DNA of 64,000 nucleotides from Cardiobacterium valvarum (GTDB lineage: Bacteria > Pseudomonadota > Gammaproteobacteria > Cardiobacteriales > Cardiobacteriaceae), in contig NZ_UFUW01000001.1 of NCBI RefSeq assembly GCF_900460955.1, positions 992,001-1,056,000 on the forward strand, read 5' to 3'. Below are positions 1 to 7,850 of the stretch, piece after piece. Every line of letters starts with the position of its first letter. Within the stretch, counting starts at the first letter, position 1. The notes beneath the pieces are model-generated. The model was not told the origin of the DNA. It searched no databases and was given only the letters and a program-made list of their open reading frames with translations. The translations under genes and the position numbers were made by a program.

Positions 1-239
1 ATAGCTTTGGTGCCGGTGAGGTAGCCTTCCCATTCGGTACGCCCCGGTTCGGAGATGTGCATGTGCACGTCCACCATGCCGGGCAGGACGTAGTTGCCGG
101 CGGCATCGATGGTTTCCGCCGCTGCTGCATCTATCTGCGGCGCGATGCGGGCGATTTTGCCGTCCTGGATGGCGATGTCGCCGCTCAGGCAGGTGTTGGG
201 CAGGACGAGCAGGCCGTTTTTGATGAGGGTGTCGTACAT
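1..239 (-). CDS. allB: Allantoinase, N-terminal part (runs off the left edge)
   Basis: About 79 N-terminal residues of a cyclic amidohydrolase. Allantoinase hydrolyses allantoin to allantoate in the cytoplasm. The visible part has the amidohydrolase N-terminal beta-sandwich and the metal-binding HxH ([11 protein letters not shown], His59 and His61), followed by [11 protein letters not shown]. The HISEPGR..WEGY context is typical of allantoinase rather than dihydroorotase or hydantoinase. The start is supported by a GGGAGA-type ribosome site. It is the last visible gene of a five-gene minus-strand run whose first gene is ureidoglycine aminohydrolase, which supports the allantoin assignment. 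Dihydropyrimidinase or dihydroorotase are less likely alternatives; the rest of the enzyme and a possible allC lie outside the window. Confidence 0.85.
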   Translation of the reverse strand, partial: MYDTLIKNGLLVLPNTCLSGDIAIQDGKIARIAPQIDAAAAETIDAAGNYVLPGMVDVHMHISEPGRTEWEGYLTGTKA

Positions 240-258
240 GGTGGGTCTCCCGGTGGGT

Positions 259-1683
259 TCAGAAGGTGATGGCAAGGATTTGCATGAGGTAGAGCGCGAT
301 GCTGGCGAGCGTGCCAAAAATGAGCATCAGCGGGGTGTAGAAGCGGATCCATTTGCCGAATTCGATTTTGCCGATGACGAGGGTGGCAACGAAGAAGCCG
401 GAGGTGGGGAAGAAGATGTCGGTGAGCTGACCGCCCCAGGCATTGGCGGAGACAACGGCTTGGCGCGAGATGTCAAGCAGGTCGGCAAGCGGAGAGAGGA
501 CGGGCATGGTGAGCAGGGTCAGGGCGGAGGCGCTGGGGATGAGGAAGTTGAACAGCGATTGTTCCCAAAAGACGGCGATGGTCGTCCATTCTTGCGGCAC
601 GCTGTGCAGTAGGCTTTCCAGCCAGTAAACAAAGGTGTCGGTGATCATGCCTTTGTCCATGACGACGGCGATGGCGCTGGCGACGCCGCAGATGAGCGAG
701 GCAACCATCATGTCGCGCATGCCGGCGTTGACATCGTCGCAGATTTCCTGCGGTTTTTTGCCCGCGATCGCCGCGCCCGCGATGCCCATGCAGAGGAAGA
801 GGCCGCCGATGGCTTCGAAGCCGAGGTTGTTTTTCAGGATCATGAAGATGATGCCGGGGAACATGATCAGGCAGGCGATGCCGGCGTAGCGCTGGCGGGC
901 GGTGAAGTGTATTTCTGCGGGCCGGTCAGCGTTTTCCGCGCTGAGGGCGGCACGCACGAGCGCGTCGCTGGCGAGGCTCAGGCTTTTTTCGGGATGCGCT
1001 TTCACTCTGGCGGCGTAGCGCATGACGTAGGCGATGGCGATGAGGAGCGCGCTGATGAAGACGATGGCGCGGAAACCGGTGCCGGAGAAGAGGGTGATTT
1101 CGGCGATTTGCTGGCCGAGGCCGATGGAGCTGGGGATGGTCAGGCCGAAGATGAAGCCGGTACAGGGGCCGAGCAGGGCGACGGCGGTCGCGGTCATGCC
1201 GTCGTAGCCCAGGCGGTAGAAGAGCGGCAGGAGGACGGGCAGGTAGGCGAGCGAGAGTTCCGGCGTGCCAACGAAGGCGGCCATGCAGGAGAAGACGGTG
1301 AAGAGGATGGGGATGACCAGGTAGCCCTTGGTGCCGACGGCGCGGATGAGGTTGTGCACACCCATGTCGATGAGCCCGGCGCGTTTCAGGAGGCCCATGC
1401 AGCCACCGACCATGAAGGTGAGGAAGACGACGCTGGCGGCGCGTTTCAGCCCGTCCGGGATGGCGGTAACGAGGTCCATGAAGCCGGCGGGGTGGGCATC
1501 GGTCGCGTGGTAGGTGCCGGGGACGACGACGGTGCGCACGCCGTTCGCTGTTTCGAGGCTTTGCCGCTCGAACTGCCCGGCGGGGATGAGGTAGGTGAGT
1601 GCGGCCACCAGCAGGATGAAGATGACCAGCACGATGTAGATATCCGGCATTTTGAAGGGTTTGCGGGATGGTTTGTCAATCAT
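259..1683 (-). CDS. YfcC/DcuC-family membrane carrier, copy 2
   Basis: A 474-residue polytopic inner-membrane protein of the YfcC branch of the DcuC family (C4-dicarboxylate or amino-acid type secondary carriers). It has roughly 11-13 hydrophobic segments. The N-terminus [21 protein letters not shown] and the [18 protein letters not shown] segment near the C-terminus are characteristic. It is a close paralogue of the gene directly upstream (1736-3166), with long identical runs such as [14 protein letters not shown], so the pair is a tandem duplication. It lies between the carbamoyltransferase and allB genes in one transcription unit, so allantoin, allantoate or a ureide product is the likely substrate. 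That substrate is inferred from context only; the family is poorly characterised. Confidence 0.85.
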   Translation of the reverse strand: MIDKPSRKPFKMPDIYIVLVIFILLVAALTYLIPAGQFERQSLETANGVRTVVVPGTYHATDAHPAGFMDLVTAIPDGLKRAASVVFLTFMVGGCMGLLKRAGLIDMGVHNLIRAVGTKGYLVIPILFTVFSCMAAFVGTPELSLAYLPVLLPLFYRLGYDGMTATAVALLGPCTGFIFGLTIPSSIGLGQQIAEITLFSGTGFRAIVFISALLIAIAYVMRYAARVKAHPEKSLSLASDALVRAALSAENADRPAEIHFTARQRYAGIACLIMFPGIIFMILKNNLGFEAIGGLFLCMGIAGAAIAGKKPQEICDDVNAGMRDMMVASLICGVASAIAVVMDKGMITDTFVYWLESLLHSVPQEWTTIAVFWEQSLFNFLIPSASALTLLTMPVLSPLADLLDISRQAVVSANAWGGQLTDIFFPTSGFFVATLVIGKIEFGKWIRFYTPLMLIFGTLASIALYLMQILAITF

Positions 1684-1735
1684 GGCGGTTCCTCCTTGGG
1701 GACGGCGTGCCGGGTGGCACGCCGTAGGGGCTGGG

Positions 1736-3166
1736 TCATCGGCCTGCGAAGGTCTGCATGAGGTAGAGGGCGATACAGGCGACGCCGCCCAGCATAAACA
1801 TCAGCGGGGTGTAAAAGCGCAGCCATTTGCCGTATTCCACTTTGGCGATCACCAGGGTGGCGACGAAGAAGCCGGAGGTGGGGAAGAAGATGTCGGTAAG
1901 CTGTCCGCCCCAGGCGTTGGCCGAGACTACGGTCTGCTGGTCGATATTGAGCAGTTCTGCCAGCGGCGAGAGAATCGGCATGGTGAGCAGGGTCAGGGCG
2001 GTAGCACCAGGGATGAGGAAGTTAAACAGTGACTGTTCCCAGAAGATAGTGATAGCGGTGACTTCCTGCGGCACGGAGCGGGTCGCGCTTTCCAGCCAGT
2101 ACACGATGGTGTCGGTAATCATGCCCTTGTCCATGACGACGGCGATGGCGCTGGCGACACCGCAGAGCAGGGCGGCAACCATCATGTCGCGCATACCGGC
2201 GTTGACGTCGTCGCAGATTTCTTGCGGTTTCTTGCCCGCAATCGCAGCGGCGGCGATACCGATCAGCAGGAACAGACCGCCGATGGCTTCAAAGCCGAGG
2301 TTTTTGATGAGGATCATCGCGATAGCGATGGGGAACATGATGAAGCAGGCGATACCGGCGTATTTCTGCCGCTTGCTGAAGGTCATCTCGCCTTTGGCGG
2401 CATCTTCAGCGGCGATAGCTTCGCGCATGGCGCGGTCGGTTTCGAGCGTCAGGCTTTTTTGCGGGTCAGCCTTGACCTTCGCGGCATAGCGCATCACGTA
2501 GATGATGGTGATGACGAGCACGGTGAGCAGCACCAAGGCGCGCATGCCGGAGCCGGAGAACATTGGCAACTGGGCGATCTGCTGGCCGACGCCGACCGAA
2601 CCGGGGATGGTGAGGCCGAAGGTGAAGCCCATGCAGGGGCCGAGCAGCGACACGGCGGTAGCGGTCATGCCGTCATACCCCAAACGGTAGAAGAGCGGCA
2701 GGAGCACCGGCAGGTAGGCCAGCGACAGTTCTGGCACGCCGATGAAGGCGGCAAGGCTGGTGAAGACGCTGATAAGGATGGGAATGACCAGGTAGCCCTT
2801 GTCGTCGACGGCGCGGTTCAGGTTCTGCACGCCCATATCGATCAGGCCGGCACGTTTGATGAGGCCCATGCAGCCGCCGACCATGAAGGTGAGGAAGACA
2901 ATACCGGCGGCGCGTTTCAGACCGTCCGGAATGGCGGTAACCAGATCCATGAAGCCGACGGGATGCTGCTCGATGGTGTGGTAAGTATCCTTCACCACCA
3001 TCGTCTGCGTGCCGTGCGCCGTCTGGATAGTTTCGCGTTCGTACTGCCCCGCAGGGATGATGTAAGTGAAGGCGGCGACCAACAGGATGAAGATCACCAG
3101 CACGATATAAATATCGGGCATCTTGAATTTCTTTTTGGCCGGAGCTTCCGGCGGTTGCGCTGACAT
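1736..3166 (-). CDS. YfcC/DcuC-family membrane carrier, copy 1
   Basis: A 476-residue multi-pass membrane protein of the same YfcC/DcuC-type family as its downstream neighbour. A lysine-rich N-terminus precedes the first helix ([17 protein letters not shown]). The central cytoplasmic loop around residues 230-260 is charged, and the last third carries the conserved [18 protein letters not shown] stretch. A ribosome site (GGAGAACC) precedes the start. It sits 77 bp downstream of the carbamoyltransferase gene, and the 52-bp gap to copy 2 suggests one mRNA. A purine-ureide carrier is inferred from the allantoin gene context; classical bacterial allantoin uptake uses NCS1-type permeases, so this would be an unrelated transporter family taking that place. 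Confidence 0.85.
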   Translation of the reverse strand: MSAQPPEAPAKKKFKMPDIYIVLVIFILLVAAFTYIIPAGQYERETIQTAHGTQTMVVKDTYHTIEQHPVGFMDLVTAIPDGLKRAAGIVFLTFMVGGCMGLIKRAGLIDMGVQNLNRAVDDKGYLVIPILISVFTSLAAFIGVPELSLAYLPVLLPLFYRLGYDGMTATAVSLLGPCMGFTFGLTIPGSVGVGQQIAQLPMFSGSGMRALVLLTVLVITIIYVMRYAAKVKADPQKSLTLETDRAMREAIAAEDAAKGEMTFSKRQKYAGIACFIMFPIAIAMILIKNLGFEAIGGLFLLIGIAAAAIAGKKPQEICDDVNAGMRDMMVAALLCGVASAIAVVMDKGMITDTIVYWLESATRSVPQEVTAITIFWEQSLFNFLIPGATALTLLTMPILSPLAELLNIDQQTVVSANAWGGQLTDIFFPTSGFFVATLVIAKVEYGKWLRFYTPLMFMLGGVACIALYLMQTFAGR

Positions 3167-3243
3167 GAAGGTTCTCCTGCAAAATGGTGGGGGTGTTGCC
3201 GCCGGGCGGCGGCAACGGTTCGGGAGGAAAGACGGGGCTGACT

Positions 3244-4272
3244 TTAATTGACGCCGACGACGGCGGAGAGCAGCGCCATGCGCACGGCGATTGAGAAGCC
3301 GATGCCACGGAAATAGAGCTGGTGCTCGGTGTTGTCGATGCCGAAGTCGAACTCGCCCGGGTTGCGCGGCAGCGAATGGTGCACGCCGACAACCTTGCCG
3401 GTCTTCTTCTTGATGTTTTGCAGCATCTCCAGCGAGACGTAGTACTGCGCCATCGTCTTCATGAAGTCCTCGCGGTTCGGGTCGTCTTTCTTCAGCGAGC
3501 TGCCCGGCAGATAAATCACATCCACCCCCTTGTCGGCATAGAGTTCCTCGTTCTGCTTCATGGTGAGGTCGAAATGCTCTTCGAAGTCGGCACCCATCGC
3601 GACCAGCTTGTTGCGCACGATTTCCGGGGTGCGCAGCTCGCTGGTGCCGGTGTAAACAATCTTCGCGCCCATCGCGGCCAGCGCCAGCGCGAACGACTGC
3701 CCGGAGCGGGCACGGGACAAATCCGGCGTGGCAATCGCCACCGTTGTATTGGTGAGGTCGCCGAAAGCGCGCCAGCAGGTGTAACAGTCCAGCAGGCCCT
3801 GGGTCGGGTGGGTCACGTGGCCGTAGCCGCCGGAGATCACCGGAGAGACATACGGGCCGAGCTCTGCCAATGCGCCGAGGGCTTCCTTGTCATCCGGGTG
3901 ACGCATGACGATGACGTCGGCATATTCCGAAGTCACCCGCAGCGAGTCATAAAGGCTCTCATTCTTGGCGACGGCGGAATTGTGCGTCGGGTCGGATTCC
4001 GTAATCACATTGCCGCCGAGACGCAGCATGGCGTTTTCATGGCTGCAACGGGTGCGGGTGGAAGGCTGGAAGAACAGGGTATAAAGCACCTTGCCTTGCA
4101 GCAGGTTGAGGCCGGTGCGCAGGAAGGGTTCCAGCATTTCGGCGGCACGGAAAAGGGCGAGCAGCTCATCGCGGCTGAAATCATCGAGGAAAGTAATATT
4201 TTTCCCCTTCATATGGGTTTCGGCCAATACCTCGCGAATATCGAGCGTTTTGAATTGACTGTTAAGTGCCAT
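3244..4272 (-). CDS. Aspartate/ornithine carbamoyltransferase-family enzyme, probably catabolic in ureide breakdown
   Basis: A 342-residue transcarbamylase. The carbamoyl-phosphate loop STRTR lies at about residue 71 (FFQPSTRTRCSHENA), followed by the HPTQGLLD motif and an HSLPRNPGEFD segment equivalent to the HPLPR region of aspartate transcarbamylase. It is longer than PyrB catalytic chains (about 310), with an N-terminal extension. It lies 48 bp downstream of allE and is preceded by AAGAGGT. In an allantoin operon such an enzyme is most simply read as catabolic, releasing carbamoyl phosphate from a ureide intermediate (oxalurate or ureidoglycine). A catabolic transcarbamylase has been proposed for purine degradation. 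Biosynthetic PyrB or ArgF cannot be excluded from sequence alone, but neither suits this location. Confidence 0.75.
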   Translation of the reverse strand: MALNSQFKTLDIREVLAETHMKGKNITFLDDFSRDELLALFRAAEMLEPFLRTGLNLLQGKVLYTLFFQPSTRTRCSHENAMLRLGGNVITESDPTHNSAVAKNESLYDSLRVTSEYADVIVMRHPDDKEALGALAELGPYVSPVISGGYGHVTHPTQGLLDCYTCWRAFGDLTNTTVAIATPDLSRARSGQSFALALAAMGAKIVYTGTSELRTPEIVRNKLVAMGADFEEHFDLTMKQNEELYADKGVDVIYLPGSSLKKDDPNREDFMKTMAQYYVSLEMLQNIKKKTGKVVGVHHSLPRNPGEFDFGIDNTEHQLYFRGIGFSIAVRMALLSAVVGVN

Positions 4273-4320
4273 AACGGATACCTCTTGTGAAATCGGGTAG
4301 AAGAAACAGGAATAAAAAAA

Positions 4321-5097
4321 TCAGATTTCCACGTCGCGGTTACAATCTTTGGAATAAATGTAGCTGAATGGGCCACGGCCAACGGCATAAGATGCCTGCT
4401 TGCAATACGGGCCGAACCAGATGAAATCCTCTTCCTGAATCAAATACCAGTCTTCATCCAGCAAATAGCAGCCTTGTCCTTCATACACATAAGCGCCATG
4501 TTCCTGCACATGCGTTTCGATAATATTGTGGCTGGCGCCCGGATCGAAACTGAGAATATGCATATTCATATCAAAAGCTTCTTCTACCGGCAGCAAATCC
4601 TTGATATGGACATTGGCCATACCGTCATAATCCGCCCATTGAATGGCATTGACATTGCCAAATACGGCGTAGGGAGCGATACCGCCCGGATGCGGCACAT
4701 AACGCTGCTTGTAGAGCAGGATGCGGCCTTCCTTGTGGTTTGCGTTTTCAAAATCAATGCCGACGCCGGGTGGGGCATAAGCATAGCCACCTTGCTTTAA
4801 TACTTCGCTTTTATCACCGACTTTGACTTTTAATTCTGCCGGACCTTCGAGCAAATAAATAAACGATTCCTCATGCGCCTTGGCGCCGTAAGTAATCGTA
4901 CTTTTCGCATTCGGGCCAAGCGTGCCGATGAGCTGAATAAAGCTGGCGCCCATTTTGGGCGTGGCAAGAATCGTCATCTTGCAATCTGTCAGACCGGGAA
5001 CCGTATTGATAACCCGTCCTTCCGGAGTAATCACGGCATAATTACCATGCTTGACGACAGAGCGGTTTTTTAACAAACCGGCGGGATAACCTGGCAT
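4321..5097 (-). CDS. allE: (S)-ureidoglycine aminohydrolase
   Basis: A 258-residue bicupin protein matching the YlbA/AllE family, which converts (S)-ureidoglycine to (S)-ureidoglycolate and ammonia. The start MPGYPAGLLKNRSVVKHGNY is typical. The first cupin lies around residues 60-115 (ESFIYLLEGPAEL). The second carries the metal-binding pattern IETHVQEHG with a downstream CKQ, agreeing with the Glu/His/His/Gln ligands known in this family. The start is preceded by a strong AGGAGAG site. It is the first gene of the minus-strand ureide operon, so the promoter must lie between 5098 and about 5204. Confidence 0.9.
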   Translation of the reverse strand: MPGYPAGLLKNRSVVKHGNYAVITPEGRVINTVPGLTDCKMTILATPKMGASFIQLIGTLGPNAKSTITYGAKAHEESFIYLLEGPAELKVKVGDKSEVLKQGGYAYAPPGVGIDFENANHKEGRILLYKQRYVPHPGGIAPYAVFGNVNAIQWADYDGMANVHIKDLLPVEEAFDMNMHILSFDPGASHNIIETHVQEHGAYVYEGQGCYLLDEDWYLIQEEDFIWFGPYCKQASYAVGRGPFSYIYSKDCNRDVEI

Positions 5098-5204
5098 TTT
5101 TCTCTCCTATTTGGCGACAAAACAACTTGTCGAAAAAGAATATACGCCCGCCACCAATCCATCCCGATAGCCGCCGGTGACAAGCAAGTGTCTTTGCATG
5201 CCAT

Positions 5205-5235
5205 AAAAAATCCCGCCGGATGGCGGGATTTTTAT
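5205..5235 (-). terminator. Bidirectional rho-independent terminator
   Basis: A perfect 7-bp GC stem (TCCCGCC / GGCGGGA, loop GGAT) flanked by A-tracts on the left and T-tracts on the right. It ends the cyclophilin gene transcribed leftwards and insulates the allE operon promoter. Confidence 0.85.
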
Positions 5236-5246
5236 AGGTTGGACGT

Positions 5247-6143
5247 TTATCGCTGCACGCGCGACGGCACGCTGATATTGCACACATCGGTGTAACCGGC
5301 GGTGCGCACGAACCAGTCGCCGCTGCGGTTGCGCCGCGATTCCACCATCTCGGCGAAGGCCGGGCTGTCGGTCTTCATGATTTGCAGCGCCAGGCGTTCG
5401 CTCTCCGGCACTTCGCTGCCGAGGCGGATATTCTTGATCGGGGTGTATTCCGCCGGGCTGTTGTAGTAGCCGGCGTAACCCGCGTTGTTGTTGGTGCCGC
5501 GCGGCAGGCTGCTGAGTAGTTCCATGCCGTGCACGACACGGCCGACCAGGGTGATGTTGCGGTCAAGGTAGCGCGGCGACTGGCCGATGACGACATAGAG
5601 TTCGGCGCCGTTGCTGCTATCCGGCGGATTGTCGCGTCCGGAACCGAGCACGCCGTAGCAGTGGGTTAGCCAGGCATTTTTGTCATCGTTCGCCACAGCA
5701 AAACCGTCGGCAAATCCGACTTGTTTGGCCCAGCCATCCTTATCCGGCAGGGCGGTAAACGCCAGTCCGGCCAGCGGGCGGGTAAATTCGGCGGGCAGCG
5801 CCTTGCTTTCCGGCGGCAGCGGTTTCGCCTTGGTTTTGTCCTCGGCATTGGGATCGCCAAACTGGGCGACGTAGTTGTCCTGCACGCGGTACACGCTCAG
5901 GCCGTCCCAAAAGTGTTGCTGCGCCAGCAGTTTGACTTGTGCGACATGCTCCGGAGCGAAGTCCGGCGCCAGTTCGAAGACCACCGTGCCCTTATCAAGC
6001 TGCATATAGAGCAGGTTGGCGGGATTCGGCGTGCGCCAGGCATCGGCCGGCGCGGTGTCGATAATCTCCTGGGTGGAGCGGCCCGGGGTGGCAAGTACCG
6101 GCAGGGCGCAACACAGGGCGGCGGCAAGCAGGGTTCTTTTCAT
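5247..6143 (-). CDS. Periplasmic cyclophilin-type peptidyl-prolyl isomerase
   Basis: A 298-residue protein beginning MKRTLLAAALCCALPVLA, a clear signal peptide. This start (6143) is preferred to a longer upstream frame because GGAGA lies just before it. The cyclophilin fold covers roughly residues 50-220: LDKGTVVFELAPDFAPEHVAQV, FWDGLSVYRVQDNYVAQFGDP, then a variant of the core (GVLGSGRDNPPDSSNGAELYVVIGQ) and RNITLVGRVVHGM. It should act as a periplasmic protein-folding catalyst. It is longer than PpiA (190 residues), with an extra C-terminal region rich in charged residues. The canonical FHR and QFTGG motifs are altered, so isomerase activity may be weak. Confidence 0.82.
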   Translation of the reverse strand: MKRTLLAAALCCALPVLATPGRSTQEIIDTAPADAWRTPNPANLLYMQLDKGTVVFELAPDFAPEHVAQVKLLAQQHFWDGLSVYRVQDNYVAQFGDPNAEDKTKAKPLPPESKALPAEFTRPLAGLAFTALPDKDGWAKQVGFADGFAVANDDKNAWLTHCYGVLGSGRDNPPDSSNGAELYVVIGQSPRYLDRNITLVGRVVHGMELLSSLPRGTNNNAGYAGYYNSPAEYTPIKNIRLGSEVPESERLALQIMKTDSPAFAEMVESRRNRSGDWFVRTAGYTDVCNISVPSRVQR

Positions 6144-6260
6144 GTCTTTTCTCCAGGGAACACCAGCGGATTGTGGCAGGGCCAAACTACCCGCATGGCG
6201 CGGCAGCGTCAATTCTGCCGCTAAAAAAACCGCCACAGGGGTGGTTTTCGGGGTTTCGGC

Positions 6261-7826
6261 TTATTTTTCGATGCGGATGTATTTGCTCGGCCAGTGGTTC
6301 ATCACGTTGGCTTCGTAGCCTTTGACGTAGGGCTTCACCAGGTGTTTGGAGACGAAGTAATACACCGGGATGAGGCCGTTCTGGTCAATCAGCCGTTTTT
6401 CCGCACTCTGTAGCAGGGCGGCGCGTTTTCCGGTATCGGTTTCCGCTGCGGCGGCAGCGAGGATTTTGTCGTATTCGGGGTCGTTCAGGCCGATGGTATT
6501 GCTGCCGCCGCCGCTGATGAAGAGGTCGAGGTAGGTATTGGCGTCGTCGTAGTCGCCCATCCACGAGCCCCGGAAGATTTGGGTTTTGTATTCGCGGCGG
6601 TCATTGAGGTAGGCCTTCCATTCTTTGTTGGTCAAGGTGGTTTCTACGCCCAGGCCTTCTTTCCACAGGGCAGCGACGGCGATGGCGACTTTTTTGTTGT
6701 TGTCGTTGCTGTTGTAGAGCAGCTCGACTTTGAACGGCTTGTCTTTGCTGTAGCCTGCTTCGCTGTAGAGTTTTTTCGCGCGTTCGAGGCGTTTGGCATA
6801 GTCCCAGGCGGCGTAGTCGGGAGTGTAGGGGGTGTAGCCGCTCACGCCCGGGGTGATGAAGCCGTAGGCCGGGGTTTCGCCGCTGCCCGCCAGTTTGACG
6901 ATGCGGTCGCGGTCGAGCGCTAGGTTCAGCGCTTCGCGCAGTTTGGGCGCGTCTTTGAACGGTTCTTTGGTCAGGTTGAAGCCGAAGTAGTAGGTGCCGA
7001 GGTAGTTGTGGACGCTCAGTTCGTCACCGAGGTTTTCGCTCAGCCATTTGATCTGGTCGTTCGGCACGTCCGCCGTCCAGTCGAGTTCGCCGGCGCGGTA
7101 GCGTTGCAGTTCGGCGTTTTTGTCTTCGCTGACGTAGTAGATGACTTTGTCGAGTGCGACTTGGGCGGCGCCGTAGTAGTTAGGCGATTTTTCCAGGGTG
7201 ATGCTGGCCGATGGTTTCCATTCGCGCATTTTGAATGCGCCGTTGCCGACGATGTGTTCGGCGCGCGTCCAGTCTTTACCGTATTTTTCCACGACGTGAC
7301 GTGGCACGGGGTAGGTGGCGGCGTTGCTGAGCAGGCCGGTGAAGTATGGCGTCGGGTTGTTCAGCTCAACGCGCAGGGTGCGCGCGTCCACGGCGGTGAT
7401 GCCGAGGCTGTCCACCGCTGCTGTACCTTCGGCGATTTCTTTGGCATTTTTGACGGGGTAAAGGAAGAAGGCGTATTTGCTGCCGGTCTCCGGATCAACG
7501 GCGCGCCGCCAGGCATAGACGAAGTCGTCGGCGGTGACGGGTTTGCCGTCTGACCAGTTGGCGTCGCGCAGATAGAAGGTCCAGGTTTTGCCGTCGCTAC
7601 TCACGTCCCAGCTGGCGGCGGCTCCGGGGATGGGCCGCGCGCCGGCGTCTTCATCGACGAGGCCAACGAACATGTCGCGCAGGATGTGCATTTCCGGCAT
7701 GCCTTGGGCGAGTTGCGGGTCCATGCTGGCGGGTTCGGCGTCGTTGCTGCGGCGGAAGATGGTTTCGGCCTGCGCGCCGCCGCAGAGGGCGGCGAGCAGG
7801 AGGGTGGCGAGCAGGTGTTTTTGCAT
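6261..7826 (-). CDS. OppA-type peptide ABC transporter substrate-binding protein (second copy)
   Basis: A 521-residue periplasmic solute-binding protein (SBP family 5). It has a signal peptide (MQKHLLATLLLAALCGGAQA), then the family opening ETIFRRSNDAEPASMDPQ and the VTADDFVYAWRRAVDP motif. It ends FVSKHLVKPYVKGYEANVMNHWPSKYIRIEK as in OppA. An AAAGGA site precedes the start. It is 24 bp downstream of a paralogue, evidently from a tandem duplication. No permease or ATPase genes accompany the pair, so they must feed a transporter encoded elsewhere. Oligopeptides are the expected ligand, although some family members bind murein peptides or haem. Confidence 0.88.
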   Translation of the reverse strand: MQKHLLATLLLAALCGGAQAETIFRRSNDAEPASMDPQLAQGMPEMHILRDMFVGLVDEDAGARPIPGAAASWDVSSDGKTWTFYLRDANWSDGKPVTADDFVYAWRRAVDPETGSKYAFFLYPVKNAKEIAEGTAAVDSLGITAVDARTLRVELNNPTPYFTGLLSNAATYPVPRHVVEKYGKDWTRAEHIVGNGAFKMREWKPSASITLEKSPNYYGAAQVALDKVIYYVSEDKNAELQRYRAGELDWTADVPNDQIKWLSENLGDELSVHNYLGTYYFGFNLTKEPFKDAPKLREALNLALDRDRIVKLAGSGETPAYGFITPGVSGYTPYTPDYAAWDYAKRLERAKKLYSEAGYSKDKPFKVELLYNSNDNNKKVAIAVAALWKEGLGVETTLTNKEWKAYLNDRREYKTQIFRGSWMGDYDDANTYLDLFISGGGSNTIGLNDPEYDKILAAAAAETDTGKRAALLQSAEKRLIDQNGLIPVYYFVSKHLVKPYVKGYEANVMNHWPSKYIRIEK

Positions 7827-7850
7827 GTGCTGTTTTCCTTTCGGCGGATT

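Noticed and set aside
3244..4272. Biosynthetic PyrB
   Set aside because: Not excluded by sequence, but the position between allE and carriers in an allantoin operon and the N-terminal extension favour a catabolic enzyme.
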